A stretch of 24,307 bases of DNA from an uncultured Pseudomonadota bacterium (GTDB lineage: Bacteria > Pseudomonadota > Gammaproteobacteria > Methylococcales > Methylomonadaceae): NCBI GenBank assembly GCA_903902945.1, contig CAIUWU010000078.1, positions 1 through 24,307 on the forward strand, in the 5' to 3' direction. Under the pieces are notes generated by a model, which was not told the origin of the DNA, did no database searches, and saw only the letters and a list, made by a program, of their open reading frames with translations. This document shows positions 23,404-24,307 of this stretch, in pieces; position 1 is the first letter of the stretch, and every line of letters begins with the position of its first letter. A program made the translations under genes and the position numbers.

Positions 23404-23922
23404 TTACTGAACTTTGATCAGTTCGACATCGAAAATCAGGGTTGAGTTGGGGCCGATGCTGGGGCCGGCGTAGCGGTCACCATAGGCCAGATTGGCTGGG
23501 ATAAAGAAACGGGTTTTGCCGCCTTCTTTCATTAGTTGTAAGCCTTCGGTCCAGCCAGCGATAACGCGGTTTAATGGGAAAGTAGCCGGTTCGCCACGTT
23601 TGTAAGAGCTGTCGAATACTTTGCCGTTAATGGTAGTGCCTTCGTAATGAACGGTGACATTCGATGTGGCGGTCGGCGATGCGCCACTGCCTTCGCTAAC
23701 CACTTGATATTGCAAGCCGCTGCTGGTGGTGATGACACCGTCTTTTTTGGCGTTTTCAGCCAGAAATGCTTCGCCGGCGGCCAGATTATCGGCAGGGTTT
23801 GATTTGCTGATCATGTCATCTCCTGTGCTATCAGTGTTAAGTACTCGATTTTTCAGATAAAAAATGCCCAGACCGATGGTTAAAGCGATAAAGGCTATCA
23901 GTAAGAATTGTGATGTTTTCAC
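23404..23922 (-). CDS. FKBP-type peptidyl-prolyl isomerase, membrane-anchored or exported
   Basis: The 172-residue protein has an N-terminal hydrophobic segment (about 6-23) followed by a short linker and a C-terminal FKBP domain (about 65-172). The domain shows VTVHYEGTTINGKVFDSS, PATFPLNRVIAGWTEGLQLM, GGKTRFFIPANLAYGDR and LIFDVELIKVQ, typical of the Mip/FklB group. It should speed proline isomerisation during protein folding in the periplasm. The start is GTG at 23922 with GGAG five bases before it. It is shorter than FkpA because the dimerising N-terminal domain is mostly missing. No gene symbol is given since several paralogues exist. Confidence 0.92.
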   Translation of the reverse strand: MKTSQFLLIAFIALTIGLGIFYLKNRVLNTDSTGDDMISKSNPADNLAAGEAFLAENAKKDGVITTSSGLQYQVVSEGSGASPTATSNVTVHYEGTTINGKVFDSSYKRGEPATFPLNRVIAGWTEGLQLMKEGGKTRFFIPANLAYGDRYAGPSIGPNSTLIFDVELIKVQ

Positions 23923-23950
23923 GTTATCTCCGTTGGGTTTTAAGAGTTTT

Positions 23951-24307
23951 TCAGTTATTGGTTTCTAATTTGTCACGACAGCTATTGAGCTGTGCTGCAT
24001 AGCGTTTGGCGCGGTTTTCCACTTTTTGGGCGGTGGTTAACAACCATTGTTTATGGGTATGGCTGTTGCGGCGAAAACCGCCATGACCTTCGTGATAGCT
24101 CAGATACAGGTTATAGGTGTCATGAATATCAATGCCGAGTTTCTTACGGCTGATGGCGCAATACCAGCCGATGAAATCACAGCTGTCGGCAAAATCATCG
24201 CGGGAACTCAGCCAGTGGCCGGTCTGCTGTTGATAATCGGACCATGCTTCATCCTGGGCCTGGGCATAGCCATAAGCGCTGCTGGACTGGAACCAGGGGA
24301 TGAAACC
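23951..24307 (-). CDS. lytic transglycosylase-like protein (C-terminal part, cut by window edge)
   Basis: The reading frame is open from the right edge to a TGA at 23951-23953, giving the last 118 residues. They include FQSSSAYGYAQAQDEAW, DDFADSCDFIGWYCAISRKK, LYLSYHEGHGGFRR and a basic C terminus ending KLETNN. AYGYAQA and YHEGHGGF recall a group of gammaproteobacterial lipoproteins annotated as SLT-type lytic transglycosylases, which would cleave peptidoglycan. The N terminus and any signal peptide lie outside the window, so the catalytic region cannot be judged. The FKBP gene starts 28 bases downstream on the same strand. Confidence 0.7.
   Translation of the reverse strand, partial: GFIPWFQSSSAYGYAQAQDEAWSDYQQQTGHWLSSRDDFADSCDFIGWYCAISRKKLGIDIHDTYNLYLSYHEGHGGFRRNSHTHKQWLLTTAQKVENRAKRYAAQLNSCRDKLETNN

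Noticed and set aside
1..24307. CRISPR arrays, tRNA or rRNA genes, insertion sequences, phage genes, toxin-antitoxin or defence modules
   Set aside because: No regularly spaced repeats, tRNA-like cloverleaf, transposase, integrase or toxin-like protein was seen; almost every base outside the listed gaps is in a recognised or plausible gene.

Overview
The window is a dense, ordinary-looking stretch of gammaproteobacterial chromosome: housekeeping genes around a complete pqqABCDE operon for the redox cofactor pyrroloquinoline quinone (PQQ). A methylotroph or methanotroph of the Methylococcales type is my best guess. The reasons are the PQQ operon (methanol dehydrogenase needs PQQ), the Pseudomonas/Methylococcus-like 24-residue PqqA, and the gammaproteobacterial hemCDXY, cca, rlmJ, rlmKL and prlC genes. 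The genus is inference. I see no rRNA, tRNA, insertion sequence, prophage or CRISPR array.

Layout. Positions 1-289 hold no recognisable gene but carry two clusters of REP-like hairpins. From 6053 down to 290, on the minus strand, runs a tightly packed series: cca, a DUF486 membrane protein, rlmJ, an unknown three-helix membrane protein with a Glu/His heptad pattern, tldD and pmbA (tldE). A 185-base divergent promoter region separates cca from pqqA. On the plus strand follow pqqA, an intrinsic terminator-like hairpin, then pqqB, pqqC, pqqD and pqqE with short gaps or overlaps, ending in a strong hairpin. A small exported or anchored protein of unknown function lies on the minus strand (9537-9968) with its own promoter.

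The plus strand resumes with hemB, a six-helix membrane protein, aroE, prlC, a small zinc-ribbon membrane protein and ubiD. ubiD converges on a minus-strand block that, read in its own direction, is: a partial transglycosylase-like gene at the right edge, an FKBP-type isomerase, rlmKL, acyP, then hemC-hemD-hemX-hemY.

Functionally, hemB, hemC and hemD supply three consecutive early steps of tetrapyrrole synthesis, ubiD serves ubiquinone synthesis and pqqA-E the PQQ cofactor, so respiratory and periplasmic redox cofactors are over-represented. The most suggestive link is that the TldD/PmbA (TldE) protease lies about 3 kb from pqqA with no pqqF beside the operon. TldD has been implicated in PQQ formation in Gluconobacter, so it is a candidate PqqA-processing protease here. 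I found no convincing new multigene system. The best leads for unknown biology are the three uncharacterised membrane or exported proteins (3139-3573, 9537-9968, 11271-11810) and the terminator-controlled pqqA leader.

Several starts were moved from the longest reading frame to a better-supported codon: cca, pqqE, hemB, aroE, hemY and acyP. Four genes appear to start with GTG: pmbA, hemD, hemX and the FKBP gene.
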